A stretch of DNA of 64,000 nucleotides from Telluria aromaticivorans (GTDB lineage Bacteria > Pseudomonadota > Gammaproteobacteria > Burkholderiales > Burkholderiaceae_D), in the NCBI RefSeq assembly GCF_013003915.1, contig NZ_JABAIV010000003.1:372001-436000 (forward strand). The letters run 5' to 3'. Position numbers and translations under genes: made by a program. Positions 8,772 to 17,305 of this stretch are shown one piece after another. The notes beneath the pieces were generated by a model that worked only from the letters and a program-made list of their open reading frames with translations, made no database searches and was not told the DNA's origin. Numbering within the stretch: position 1 is the first letter of the stretch; each line of letters begins with the position of its first letter.

Positions 8772-9123
8772 GTAGGGTGGGCGGGGTAATGTCGGCCAAT
8801 GGCCTAATGCCAGTCAATTAGTGAGAACCGTAGGGTGGGCGGCTTGTAACCCGGGCCACTGGCCCCGGTTACCCCACGCGGTGATAGTTGCAACATGAGC
8901 CGGCGCACGGGCTGCAGCACCGTAGTTTGAACGCGTGGGCAAGGTAAATGAGGGCAATGCCCTGATTTACGAATTGCCCACCCTACGACTAACCGGCGGC
9001 TCTTAAGTGATCGGCATTAGGCCAATGGCCGGAATGACAAACGCCCGCGCGCCCAACTTACGGAGGCACTGCGGCACGGCAATTCCCGTTGAACGCGCGG
9101 TCGGCGGAGCCGACCACCCTACG
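8772..9123. repeat. Dispersed palindromic repeat cluster, site 1 (four units)
   Basis: Two units start with GTAGGGTGGGC on the plus strand (8772 and 8830) and two lie inverted (8926-8987 and 9088-9123), ending CCACCCTACG. The inverted units begin TTGAACGCG. Unit 8926-8987 has a long inner palindrome (GGTAAAT..AGGGCA / TGCCCT..ATTTACG). A second conserved module, 8998-9019, is an exact inverted copy of the 22 bases at 32983-33004. The last unit supplies the TAG stop of the LysR gene (9119-9121). Confidence 0.8.
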
Positions 9124-10033
9124 CGGCTTCGTGCTTGAGCATGCGGCAGACCGCCGCCAGGGCCAGCAGGTTCGGGTCGCGTTCGCGCACGCGCAGGAAG
9201 CTCAGGCCGATGGTCTGGCGCATGCGGTAGTCGGGCTTCAAGGGGATGAGCTGCACCTTGTCGCCGAAGGCGTGTCGCACCCGGCCCGGCAGCAGGGTGT
9301 AGCCGATGCCCGCCCCGACCAGGTTCATCAGCGAGAAAATGTCGCCCACGCGCGTCACGATGGTGGGCGCGAAGCCGGCGATGCGGAAGGCTTCCTGGAA
9401 GCCGGTAAAGGTCACGAAGCCATCGCGCAGGCAGACGAATTTCTCGGCGGCGCATTCGCGCAGGTCGACTTCATCCAGCCCCGCGTAGGGCGAACCGGCC
9501 GGCGCCGCGAAGAACACCTCATCCTCGAACAAGGCGATCGATTCGACGTCCGGGTCGGTCTCGGGCAGCGCCATCAGCGCGGCGTCGACCGCGTTCTGCC
9601 TGAGCTTGTGCAGCAGTTCGTCGTTCGACCCGAGCACCAGCTCGGTCTCGAGCTCCGGCTTGCGCAGCTTGATGCCGATGAGGACCTTGGGGATGACCCC
9701 GGAGGTCAGCGAATACAGCGAACCGATTTTCAGGTGGTCGGCCGAATAGCCGGCCGCCGAGCGGGTGGCGGCGATCCCGTCCGCCATCAGCCGGATCACG
9801 TCGCGGCTGACGTCGGCCAGCACCTGCGCCGCCTCGTTCGGGATCAGGTTGCGGCCCTGCAGGCTGAACAGCTGGCAGCTCATCGCGTCTTCCAGCGAAT
9901 GCAGCGCCCGGTGCACGCTCACCGCACTGATGTCGAGCAGACGGGCGGCGGCGTTCAGGTTGCCGCCTTCCATGTAGGCCAGCAGGACTTCGAGCTTGCG
10001 GAAGGTGATGTCGTCGCTGATCCGGCTGCGCAT
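9119..10033 (-). CDS. mdcR: LysR-type regulator, probable malonate operon activator
   Basis: A 304-residue LysR-type protein. The N-terminal helix-turn-helix covers roughly residues 10-70 (FRKLEVLLAYMEGGNLNAAA, SVHRALHSLE), followed by a periplasmic-binding-like effector domain with DAALMALPETDPDVESIALF and GIGYTLLPGRVRHAFGDKVQ. It lies on the same strand directly upstream of the malonate operon, like MdcR in several malonate loci, so control of that operon in response to malonate is inferred. Its TAG stop is provided by a GTAGGGTGGGC repeat. The symbol rests on position and general family resemblance. Confidence 0.75.
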   Translation of the reverse strand: MRSRISDDITFRKLEVLLAYMEGGNLNAAARLLDISAVSVHRALHSLEDAMSCQLFSLQGRNLIPNEAAQVLADVSRDVIRLMADGIAATRSAAGYSADHLKIGSLYSLTSGVIPKVLIGIKLRKPELETELVLGSNDELLHKLRQNAVDAALMALPETDPDVESIALFEDEVFFAAPAGSPYAGLDEVDLRECAAEKFVCLRDGFVTFTGFQEAFRIAGFAPTIVTRVGDIFSLMNLVGAGIGYTLLPGRVRHAFGDKVQLIPLKPDYRMRQTIGLSFLRVRERDPNLLALAAVCRMLKHEAA

Positions 10034-10524
10034 GAGGCCCTCGATAGTAGTGGTGCATGCGAGGATACGCGCTGCTCAGGTCGCGGGCAACCGCTGGCTG
10101 CCGCACTGCCTGGAAAAGCGGGCCTGCTGCCTGCTGCTTCATTTGCTCGGCCTGTGCTACACCGCCTGCCGCCGTCGCGGCCGATACAGTTCCCTCGGCG
10201 TTGCCAGTGAGACGCGGGCCCGGCTTACCCAGAATCGTTCTTCCTTCTACTAGTCCTCTGCCATTTGGTTCTCATTAATTATTCCTTCTCGAAATGAAAC
10301 CGCAGGCATCCAATTCATTTGTCGATGGATTTGTATCCGCTTTCCTGACCCATTTAATATTTTATGTCTTAACGAATTGTGCATCGACCGAACAGCAGTA
10401 GAATCCTTTGACGTTAATTCTGCCAAATTCGGCAATTCTGTTAATTCACATTAACGTTTTCGGTTGCAGGTGGTATCGGTTTAATTGGTTTCTGATTTTC
10501 AATATAATTCAGAGGAGAATTAAT
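10034..10524. other. Intergenic region between mdcR and the DUF4331 gene
   Basis: The first half (10034-10250) is GC-rich like the genome. The second half (about 10255-10524) is strikingly AT-rich and precedes the DUF4331 gene, so it probably carries its promoter. A short inverted repeat TGCC-AAATTC-GGCA is seen near 10424. A 61-codon minus frame here (10250-10435) has no ribosome site that I can see and was not called. Confidence 0.5.
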
Positions 10525-12087
10525 ATGATCACGCAGTTGAAGCGCCGTTCGAATTTCCGGAATGCCATTATCGCAGCAAGCTGTCCGCTTCTCGCAGTCC
10601 TTTCTGCGTTTCCGGCGCAAGCCTCCAGCCACCGGGAAGCGCCTTTTATCACGACCCAGCCGAAGATTGACGGCACCGATGTCTACGCCTTCAACAGTTA
10701 TGAAAACGGGCGGTCCGGGTATGTCACGCTTATCGCTAACTACCAGCCGCTGCAAGATCCATACGGAGCCCCGGAATTCTTCAAGATGGATCCGAATGCA
10801 ATTTATGAGATTCACGTCGATAACAATGGCGACGCCCGTGAGGACCTGACATTCCAGTTCAAGTTCCAGAACGTCCTGCGTTCAATTGCACTGCCGATTG
10901 GAAACCAGAATGTCCCGATTGCATTCCCAGCGGCCGGACAGGTAAATGCCCCGAACTCGGCATCGTTGAACGTTAATGAACGGTTCACCCTCAACCTGAT
11001 CCGCGGCGACCGCCGCAGCGGCCAGGCGGCGGCGGTTTCACGTTTTGGAACCGGCGCCACCACGTTCGACAAGCCGGTCGACAACATAGGAACCAAGACG
11101 CTGCCGGATTACGCAGCCTATGCGGCACAGCATATCTACCCGGTTACGATCCCGGGCTGCTCGACGCCGGGCCGCATGTTCGTCGGGCAGCGCAGGGAGG
11201 GCTTCGCCGTCAATGTCGGCACGATTTTCGATCTCCTGAACGTGCCGCTGTCGGTGATCACCGACCCGTCCAAGATCAATGCGGCCCCCAATCCGCTGGC
11301 GGACAAGAACATCACCTCGCTGGCGCTCGAAATCCACAAGACTTGCCTGCTGTCGACGCGCACCTCCGACCCGGTCATTGGCGTATGGACCACGGCAAGT
11401 GTCCGCCAGAGCCAGCTCGTCAACCCGAATCCGCCGGCCGGCTACCAGACTACCATCAGCTACGGGGGCGCCTACGTGCAGGTATCCCGCCTTGGCATGC
11501 CGCTCGTGAACGAGGTGGTCATCGGCCTGCGCGACAAGGACCGCTTCAACAGTTCGTTGCCGCAGAACGACGGCCAGTTCGCGGCCTATGTGACGAATCC
11601 GACCCTGCCAAGGGTGGTTGAGATCGCCCTGGGCCTGACGCCCGGCAGCGCCGCCCCAGCCAACCTGCCGCGCCAAGACCTGGTGACGGCCTTCCTGACC
11701 GGGATCGCCGGCGTCAACCGGCCGATGACTGTGACGCCATCGGAAATGATGCGCCTGAACACCTCGATTCCCGCCGTACCCTTCCCCCAGCAGAATCGGC
11801 TGGGCATCATCGGCAATGTGCTTGCCGGTGGCACAGACAACGCCGGCTATCCGAACGGCCGCCGTCCCAAGGACGACGTGGTGGACATCTCGCTGGTCGT
11901 GGCAATGGGTGGCTTGTGCGTGGCGAACGGGAACAACAATGCGTTCGGCTTCGGCGCCGACTGCAATCCAGGCAAGGTCCCGCTCGGCGCCACGGCGTTC
12001 AAGCTGCACGATGCCGTCGACCAGGCCGTCCAGCCCTTCCTGGGCGGCTTCCCGTACCTGAACACGCCGCTGCCAGGCGCCCAGTAA
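10525..12087 (+). CDS. DUF4331 domain-containing secreted protein
   Basis: The 520-residue protein starts at the ATG behind AGAGGAGAA; the frame is open 39 codons further up, but only this start gives a normal signal peptide (MITQLKRRSNFRNAIIAASC ... AFPAQA). After the predicted cleavage it reads ASSHREAPFITTQPKIDGTDVYAF, the hallmark of the DUF4331 family. Repeated short blocks such as NGRRPKDDVVDISLVVAMGG near the C-terminus are also typical. The function of the family is unknown; members are exported. A PEP-CTERM gene follows 23 bases later and is probably cotranscribed. The 5' third uses more AT-ending codons than its neighbours. Confidence 0.88.
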   Translation: MITQLKRRSNFRNAIIAASCPLLAVLSAFPAQASSHREAPFITTQPKIDGTDVYAFNSYENGRSGYVTLIANYQPLQDPYGAPEFFKMDPNAIYEIHVDNNGDAREDLTFQFKFQNVLRSIALPIGNQNVPIAFPAAGQVNAPNSASLNVNERFTLNLIRGDRRSGQAAAVSRFGTGATTFDKPVDNIGTKTLPDYAAYAAQHIYPVTIPGCSTPGRMFVGQRREGFAVNVGTIFDLLNVPLSVITDPSKINAAPNPLADKNITSLALEIHKTCLLSTRTSDPVIGVWTTASVRQSQLVNPNPPAGYQTTISYGGAYVQVSRLGMPLVNEVVIGLRDKDRFNSSLPQNDGQFAAYVTNPTLPRVVEIALGLTPGSAAPANLPRQDLVTAFLTGIAGVNRPMTVTPSEMMRLNTSIPAVPFPQQNRLGIIGNVLAGGTDNAGYPNGRRPKDDVVDISLVVAMGGLCVANGNNNAFGFGADCNPGKVPLGATAFKLHDAVDQAVQPFLGGFPYLNTPLPGAQ

Positions 12088-12110
12088 GCCTCAACCGACC
12101 GGAGAAAAAA

Positions 12111-12689
12111 ATGCGCAAATTACTGTGTACGCTGGCTGCCGTACTGGCCGTCACCGCAGCCCCTGCAGTGACGGCCGCCGTCATCGACTTCGATGCGCCG
12201 GGCCTGATCGAGATCGACAACGCCACCAACCGGGCGACCTACAACGAAGACGGCTTTTCGCTTGCCGGCGATGCGGCGGGCTTCCTCACGATCGATGGCC
12301 TGGGCAGCGGCGCGTCCGGCGGCCTGGTGCTGTTTGGCGGGAATTCCATCAGCCTCGTCAGCATGGACGGAATCCTGTTCAACTTCCTGGGCCTGGATGC
12401 CGGGCTGTTCGATCCGGACACGCCTGCCATTCTCAGCCTCACCGGCATCGTCGGCGGCAACGAGCAGCTCAGCACGACCCTGGCCCTGGGTGACCTAACA
12501 AGCCTTTCCTTAACCGGCTGGACGGGACTGAGCGAGCTGCGGCTATCTGCCAGTGCAGACCTGGTGATCGACAACGTGCAAGTCTCGCCCGTGCCGGAAC
12601 CTGACACGGGCGCCATGCTCTTGCTGGGCTTGGGCACGCTGGTGGCGCTGCGGTCGCGACATGTTCGGAAAGCCATCGGGATGCGATAG
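12111..12689 (+). CDS. PEP-CTERM sorting domain-containing protein
   Basis: A 192-residue exported protein with a signal peptide (MRKLLCTLAAVLAVTAAPAV) and a C-terminal sorting signal: VPEPDTGAMLLLGLGTLVAL followed by basic residues. That tripartite tail (PEP motif, hydrophobic helix, Arg-rich end) is recognised by exosortase EpsH/XrtA-type systems linked to exopolysaccharide export. The middle part (FDAPGLIEIDNATN, DNVQVSPVPEP) looks like a beta-sandwich. No exosortase lies in this window. It follows DUF4331 with a GGAG ribosome site; a function is not assignable. Confidence 0.85.
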   Translation: MRKLLCTLAAVLAVTAAPAVTAAVIDFDAPGLIEIDNATNRATYNEDGFSLAGDAAGFLTIDGLGSGASGGLVLFGGNSISLVSMDGILFNFLGLDAGLFDPDTPAILSLTGIVGGNEQLSTTLALGDLTSLSLTGWTGLSELRLSASADLVIDNVQVSPVPEPDTGAMLLLGLGTLVALRSRHVRKAIGMR

Positions 12690-12788
12690 GCGGTGGGCTT
12701 GCCGGAGCCGTTGCCCCGGCAAGGCGTCTCATGCGCGTGGATGCATCGACGGCGCCGGGCGAGCTCGGCGCCGGCAGCGCACACGCAT

Positions 12789-13700
12789 TCATGGCTGGAT
12801 CGTCCCGTCGACGAACAGCCCAGGCTGGCTATCTGCAAATTCGCGCAACAAATCCCACACCACCTTCACGCGGCGCAGCCGGTACAGGTCGGTCGGCGCC
12901 GCCAGCCAGAACGAGCGCTCGGCCTGGAACCCCGGCAGCACCCGCACCAGGCGGCCATTGTCCGGCACCGCATACGGCGGCGCCATCATCAGACCCATGC
13001 CGAGCGAGGCGGCCTCCAGCTGTGCGGTCATGCCCGAGCAGCACATGCGGCGGCGCGGCGTGAAACCCAGCTCGTTCAGGTAGGAGAGTTCGCGGCTGGC
13101 CAGCCGGTCCTGCACGTAGTCCACGAAGTCGTGGCCGGCCAGGTCGGCCTGGGTGCGGATCGGCGCATGCTTGGCCAGGTAGATCGGCGAGGCGTACAGG
13201 TAGAAGTGGAAGGAGGCCAGCCGGGTCACCATGTAGCGGCCCGTGGTCGGGGCGTCCATCATGACGCCGAGGTCGGCCTCGCGGTTGGCCAGGTTGGCGA
13301 AGCTGGGCAGCGCCAGCAGGTCAATCGACAGGTCTGGATTCTGCTCCAGCAGCCTGGCCAGCAGCGGCGCCACCACCCGCACCCCGAATACTTCCGGCAC
13401 CCCGAGCCGCACCACGCCGTGGGCCGCCACTTCGGCCCCGCCGATCTGCTCGGCCGCCGCCAGCGCCGCACCTTCCATCGCCTCGGCATGCGGCAGCAGC
13501 GCCTGCCCAACCTCGGTCAGTTCATAGCCTTCGCGCGAGCGATCGAACAAGGTGGTCTCGAGCTGGGACTCGAGCCGGTCGATGCGGCGCGCCACCGTGG
13601 TGTGTTCCACTTCCAGCCGGCGCGAAGCGCCCGACAGGGTGCCGGCGCGCGCCAGCTCCAGGAAGAAACGCAGGTCGGTCCACTCGGGCAGCGTATTCAT
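12789..13700 (-). CDS. LysR-type transcriptional regulator of the TonB receptor/ABC cassette
   Basis: The protein has 303 residues. The helix-turn-helix spans about residues 8-66 (WTDLRFFLELARAGTLSGAS ... TTVARRIDRLE), followed by a LysR substrate domain with WLAAPTDLYRLRRVKVVWDL. It is transcribed away from the TonB-dependent receptor across 295 bases that contain two related TGTGCA palindromes, the usual layout of a LysR regulator and its target. The effector is unknown. The variant HTH helix (EVEHTTVARRIDRLESQLE) is of the type found in many single-target beta- and gammaproteobacterial LysR proteins. Confidence 0.88.
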   Translation of the reverse strand: MNTLPEWTDLRFFLELARAGTLSGASRRLEVEHTTVARRIDRLESQLETTLFDRSREGYELTEVGQALLPHAEAMEGAALAAAEQIGGAEVAAHGVVRLGVPEVFGVRVVAPLLARLLEQNPDLSIDLLALPSFANLANREADLGVMMDAPTTGRYMVTRLASFHFYLYASPIYLAKHAPIRTQADLAGHDFVDYVQDRLASRELSYLNELGFTPRRRMCCSGMTAQLEAASLGMGLMMAPPYAVPDNGRLVRVLPGFQAERSFWLAAPTDLYRLRRVKVVWDLLREFADSQPGLFVDGTIQP

Positions 13701-13732
13701 CGGATCACTTGTTCAATATCAAGATCTCATAT

Positions 13733-13748
13733 TGTGCACTAGTGCACA
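13733..13748. promoter_or_regulatory. Putative LysR operator, perfect 16-base palindrome
   Basis: TGTGCACTAGTGCACA is a perfect palindrome 33 bases upstream of the LysR start. It shares the TGTGCA core with a second palindrome at 13875-13892 in the same divergent intergenic region. Close placement to the regulator gene suggests autoregulation. Confidence 0.5.
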
Positions 13749-13874
13749 TTCCCCCTGCAATCATTTGTCGCATCGATCCTGCCACCGCGCATAAAGCGTG
13801 CGCACCTCGCCGCCGGTCCCGCTGTCCGCCCCAAGGAAGCCCGGAGCATGCACGCACAACGGTGGTGCAGGGCC

Positions 13875-13892
13875 TTGTGCATTTTTGCACAA
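13875..13892. promoter_or_regulatory. Putative LysR operator upstream of the TonB receptor
   Basis: TTGTGCA-TTTT-TGCACAA has 7-base arms and a 4-base centre, matching the general T-N11-A LysR box. It lies about 105 bases before the TonB receptor ATG, a usual distance for an activation site. The rest of 13701-13995 holds no gene that I can see. Confidence 0.5.
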
Positions 13893-13995
13893 CGGGGTGG
13901 GTGATTGTTGACTATCTAACCAAACTCAACCGAGGCACACTGCTCGGCATGCGACAACCTGAACGCATGCCGCTATCAAAAATTAGGAGACATCG

Positions 13996-16284
13996 ATGCG
14001 TCTGACCAAGAACAAAATGAAGCTGCTGAACCCTGCAATCCAGTCGGCGATTGCGGTACTCGTCCTGTCGGGCGGTGCCCCTGTCTACGCCCAGGATGCG
14101 ACCGGCGCCCCGTCGGCCGCAAATGCCGAAGAAGGCGTGAACCGGGTGGTCGTGACCGCCCGCCGCCGCGAAGAAACCCTGCTGGACGTGCCGGTCTCGG
14201 TCACCGCCTTCAGCGCCGACCAGCTCTCGAAAGTGGCGACGCCGGACATCACCGCCCTGGCAACCTCTCTGCCGAACACCACCCTGAAGGCCTCGCGCGC
14301 CACCAACTCGACCCTGACCGCCTTCATCCGCGGCGTCGGCCAGGCCGACCCGCTGGCCGGCTTCGAAGCCGGCGTCGGTATCTATATCGACGACATCTAC
14401 CTGGCGCGCCCGCAGGCCGCCGTGGCCGACATCTATGACGTCGAGCGCATCGAAGTGCTGCGCGGCCCGCAGGGCACGCTGTACGGCCGCAATACCATCG
14501 GCGGCGCCGTCAAGTACGTGACCCGCAAGCTGGCCCCGCAAACCGATGCCCGCCTGCGCGCCACCATCGGCGAATTTGGCCAGAAGGAAATCGTCGCCAC
14601 CGCCAGCACCCCGATCTCCGACACCGCCCGCATCGGCGGCACCTTCGCCCGCTTCAAGCGCGACGGCTTCGGCAAGAACCTGACCACCGGCGGCGAAAAC
14701 TACGACAAGGATGTCACCGCGGCCCGCCTCTCGGCCGAGTTCACCCCGACCCAGGACCTGTTCATCCGCATCGCCGGCGACGCCACCCAGGACGACTCGA
14801 GCCCGAAGAACGGCCACCGCCTGATCGTCGGCCGCACCAGCGCCGCGCCGATCCTGGGCAATGTCTTCGACACCCGCGCCAACCTGATGCAGGCGCTCGG
14901 CAAGGACCAGGAAGTCAAGGCGCACGGCGTTTCGGCCACCGTCGACTACACCCTCAACAACGAGTGGTCGGTCAAATCGATCACGGCGGCACGCAAGGAC
15001 AAGTCGTACGCCCCGATCGACTTCGATTCGCTGGGCGTGACCGACTTCCACGTGCCCGCCCTCTACACCAACAAGCAGTTCAGCCAGGAATTCAACCTCA
15101 CCTACACGGGCGACCGGCTGCAGGGCGTGGCCGGCATCTACTACATCGATGCCAATGCCTTCAACAAGTTCGACACCATCCTGGCCGGCGCCGTCCCGAC
15201 CTCGACCTTCACCAGCGGCGACATCGACACCAAAGCCTGGGCCATCTATGCCGACGGCAGCTACAGCATCACCGATGCCCTGAGCCTGTCGCTGGGGGGC
15301 CGCTACACCGTCGACCAGCGCGACGCCGAAGTGCTGCGCCAGATCTACCTGGGCGCCAACGGCTCGCCGGGCCTGGGCAATGCAGGCGCGATCCTGTTCC
15401 GCACCGATACCGACCTGCGTGGCGGCGTCCTGAGCCGGGAGGACAAGAAATTCACCCCGCGCGTGGCCGTGAACTACAAGTTCAGCCCGAACCACAACGT
15501 CTATGCTTCGTATTCCGAAGGCTTCAAGGGCGGCGGTTTCGATCCGCGCCTGAACGTGGTTGGCACCCGCATCCCGCTGGCCGTGGCGCGCGCCGGCTAT
15601 GCGCCGGAAACCATCGAAACCTATGAGCTGGGCCTGAAGTCGGCCTTCAACGGCGGGCGCATCACGACCAACGCCGCGGTGTTCTACAGCGACTACCAGG
15701 ACGTGCAGATCCCGGGCTCGGTGGCGATCGACACCAACGGCGACGGCCGCGACGACAGCTTCGCCGGCGTGACCACCAATGCCGGCAAGGCCAAGATCAA
15801 GGGCCTCGAACTGGAAGCGGTGGCAAACATCACCTCGAACTTCATGCTTGCCGGCATGTACAGCTACATCGATGCCGAGTACAAGGAATACTTCGCGGCC
15901 GGCGTGAACGTGGCTGGCGCGCGCAAGTTCCAGAACACCCCGAAGAACTCGGCCAACCTGCGTTTCAACTACGACATCCCGCTGCCGCTCATGGGCCGCG
16001 ACGGCAAGCTCTCGCTGGTCGGCAGCGCTTCGCACAAGGGTGCCACCGCGCAGTTCGAAACCGCGTCGCTGATCGACCAGGAATCATACAAGCTGTATGA
16101 CGCGAGCATCGTCTGGACCCGTGCCGACGGCAAGATCCGCGCCGGCCTGCACGGCAAGAACCTGGGCGACAAGCACTACAAGACCGGCGGCTACCTGTTC
16201 CCGACCCTGGGCAACGAAGGCACCCTGACCGCGTTCTACGGCAACCCACGCCAGGTCTCGGCAACGCTCGAGTACCGCTTCTAA
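13996..16284 (+). CDS. TonB-dependent outer-membrane receptor
   Basis: A 762-residue receptor with a signal peptide (to about residue 33, ending PVYAQ), a TonB-box-like VNRVVVTARRREETLLDVPV, a plug domain (YIDDIYLARPQAAVADIYDV, EVLRGPQGTLYGRNTIGGAV) and a 22-stranded barrel ending ...QVSATLEYRF with a terminal aromatic residue. It imports a large or scarce substrate across the outer membrane using TonB energy. The sequence type (RRREETLLDVPVSVTAF) is that of receptors often tied to organic substrates rather than siderophores. It heads a hydrolase-ABC importer cassette and is divergent from a LysR regulator. Confidence 0.93.
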   Translation: MRLTKNKMKLLNPAIQSAIAVLVLSGGAPVYAQDATGAPSAANAEEGVNRVVVTARRREETLLDVPVSVTAFSADQLSKVATPDITALATSLPNTTLKASRATNSTLTAFIRGVGQADPLAGFEAGVGIYIDDIYLARPQAAVADIYDVERIEVLRGPQGTLYGRNTIGGAVKYVTRKLAPQTDARLRATIGEFGQKEIVATASTPISDTARIGGTFARFKRDGFGKNLTTGGENYDKDVTAARLSAEFTPTQDLFIRIAGDATQDDSSPKNGHRLIVGRTSAAPILGNVFDTRANLMQALGKDQEVKAHGVSATVDYTLNNEWSVKSITAARKDKSYAPIDFDSLGVTDFHVPALYTNKQFSQEFNLTYTGDRLQGVAGIYYIDANAFNKFDTILAGAVPTSTFTSGDIDTKAWAIYADGSYSITDALSLSLGGRYTVDQRDAEVLRQIYLGANGSPGLGNAGAILFRTDTDLRGGVLSREDKKFTPRVAVNYKFSPNHNVYASYSEGFKGGGFDPRLNVVGTRIPLAVARAGYAPETIETYELGLKSAFNGGRITTNAAVFYSDYQDVQIPGSVAIDTNGDGRDDSFAGVTTNAGKAKIKGLELEAVANITSNFMLAGMYSYIDAEYKEYFAAGVNVAGARKFQNTPKNSANLRFNYDIPLPLMGRDGKLSLVGSASHKGATAQFETASLIDQESYKLYDASIVWTRADGKIRAGLHGKNLGDKHYKTGGYLFPTLGNEGTLTAFYGNPRQVSATLEYRF

Positions 16285-16412
16285 GCTTCCGTTTCACCAG
16301 GCAGCACCGCCTGGCTGGCGCCTTTTCCCTGGAAAAGCGCGCCGGCCGGGCCGGTTGCAGCCTGTTTTTACCCGAACTACCGCATTCCGACCGACTCACA
16401 GGATAAGCCAGC

Positions 16413-17285
16413 GTGTCCACTTTCACACCAATCAGCTATTCCAGCAGCGACGGGCTGGCGCTGTACGCACGCGACTATCCGGCCGCAGGCGGACCGGCGC
16501 GGCTGCCGGTCATCTGCATCCATGGCCTGACGCGTAATTCGGCTGACTTCGACGAGCTGGCCCCCGAGCTGGCGGCCATAGGCCGGCGCGTCATCGCGGT
16601 CGACGTGCGCGGCCGCGGCAACTCGGCGCGCGACCCGAACCCGGACAACTACAACCCGGGGGTCTATGCCGGCGACATCGTCAAGCTGATGGACGATCTC
16701 GGGATTGCCCGCGCCGTTTTCGTCGGCACCTCGATGGGCGGCCTGATTACCATGACCCTGGCGGCGCGCCACCTCGACCTGATCGCGGGCGCCATCATCA
16801 ACGACATCGGCCCCGTGATGTCGTTACGCGGCCTGGCCCGCATTGCCGGCTATGCGGGCCGCTGCGGCACGCTCGCTTCGTGGGACGAGGCAGCGGCCTA
16901 CCTGCGCGACATCAATGCCTGCGCCTTCCCCGCCAACAGCGATGAGGAATGGGGCAAGTGGGCGCGCCGCGCCTTCGAACAGAAGGATGACGGACAGCTG
17001 GCTCTGCGTTACGATCCGAATATCGCCACGGCGATCCAGACGGGCAAGCTGCGCCCGACCTCGCTGGCGGCGCGCATGGCGTTCCGCCGCCTGGCACGGC
17101 GCCGCCCTACCCTGCTGGTGCGCGGCGCGCTGTCCGACCTGGTCGAACCCGAGCAGGCCAGCTGGATGCGCAAGGCGGCCCCCGAACTGCAGTATGCCGA
17201 AGTACCCGATGTCGGCCACGCGCCCATGCTCACCGAGCCTGCCGCGCTGGACGCCATCCGCCAGTTCCTGGCCACGGTACCCTGA
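16413..17285 (+). CDS. Alpha/beta hydrolase
   Basis: A 290-residue alpha/beta-fold hydrolase with a GTG start behind AGGA. Visible catalytic elements are an HGLTRN oxyanion region (ICIHGLTRNSADF), the nucleophile elbow GTSMGGLIT with its serine, an acidic residue in LSDLVEPE and the histidine in VGHAPML near the C-terminus. There is no signal peptide, so it acts in the cytoplasm. Its position between the TonB receptor and the ABC importer suggests that it cleaves the imported compound, an ester, lactone or similar. The substrate is not known. Confidence 0.88.
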   Translation: MSTFTPISYSSSDGLALYARDYPAAGGPARLPVICIHGLTRNSADFDELAPELAAIGRRVIAVDVRGRGNSARDPNPDNYNPGVYAGDIVKLMDDLGIARAVFVGTSMGGLITMTLAARHLDLIAGAIINDIGPVMSLRGLARIAGYAGRCGTLASWDEAAAYLRDINACAFPANSDEEWGKWARRAFEQKDDGQLALRYDPNIATAIQTGKLRPTSLAARMAFRRLARRRPTLLVRGALSDLVEPEQASWMRKAAPELQYAEVPDVGHAPMLTEPAALDAIRQFLATVP

Positions 17286-17305
17286 GGACTATAGAAGGAG
17301 ACCCC

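Noticed and set aside
8772..9123. Insertion sequence or terminator cluster
   Set aside because: There is no transposase frame and no T run. The same units recur at three other sites as short palindromic repeats.
10250..10435. 61-codon minus-strand frame in the AT-rich gap
   Set aside because: No ribosome site, no recognisable domain, and it overlaps the likely DUF4331 promoter region.
10503..10508. Perfect TATAAT before the DUF4331 gene
   Set aside because: It is only 17 bases from the start codon, so a transcript from it would lack the AGAGGAG ribosome site. A promoter further up is more likely.
13912..16035. A 707-codon open frame on the minus strand opposite the TonB receptor
   Set aside because: It lies wholly opposite a gene with clear receptor motifs. 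Long antisense frames are expected in high-GC DNA, and the translation is a low-complexity Val/Gly/Asp/Arg mix.
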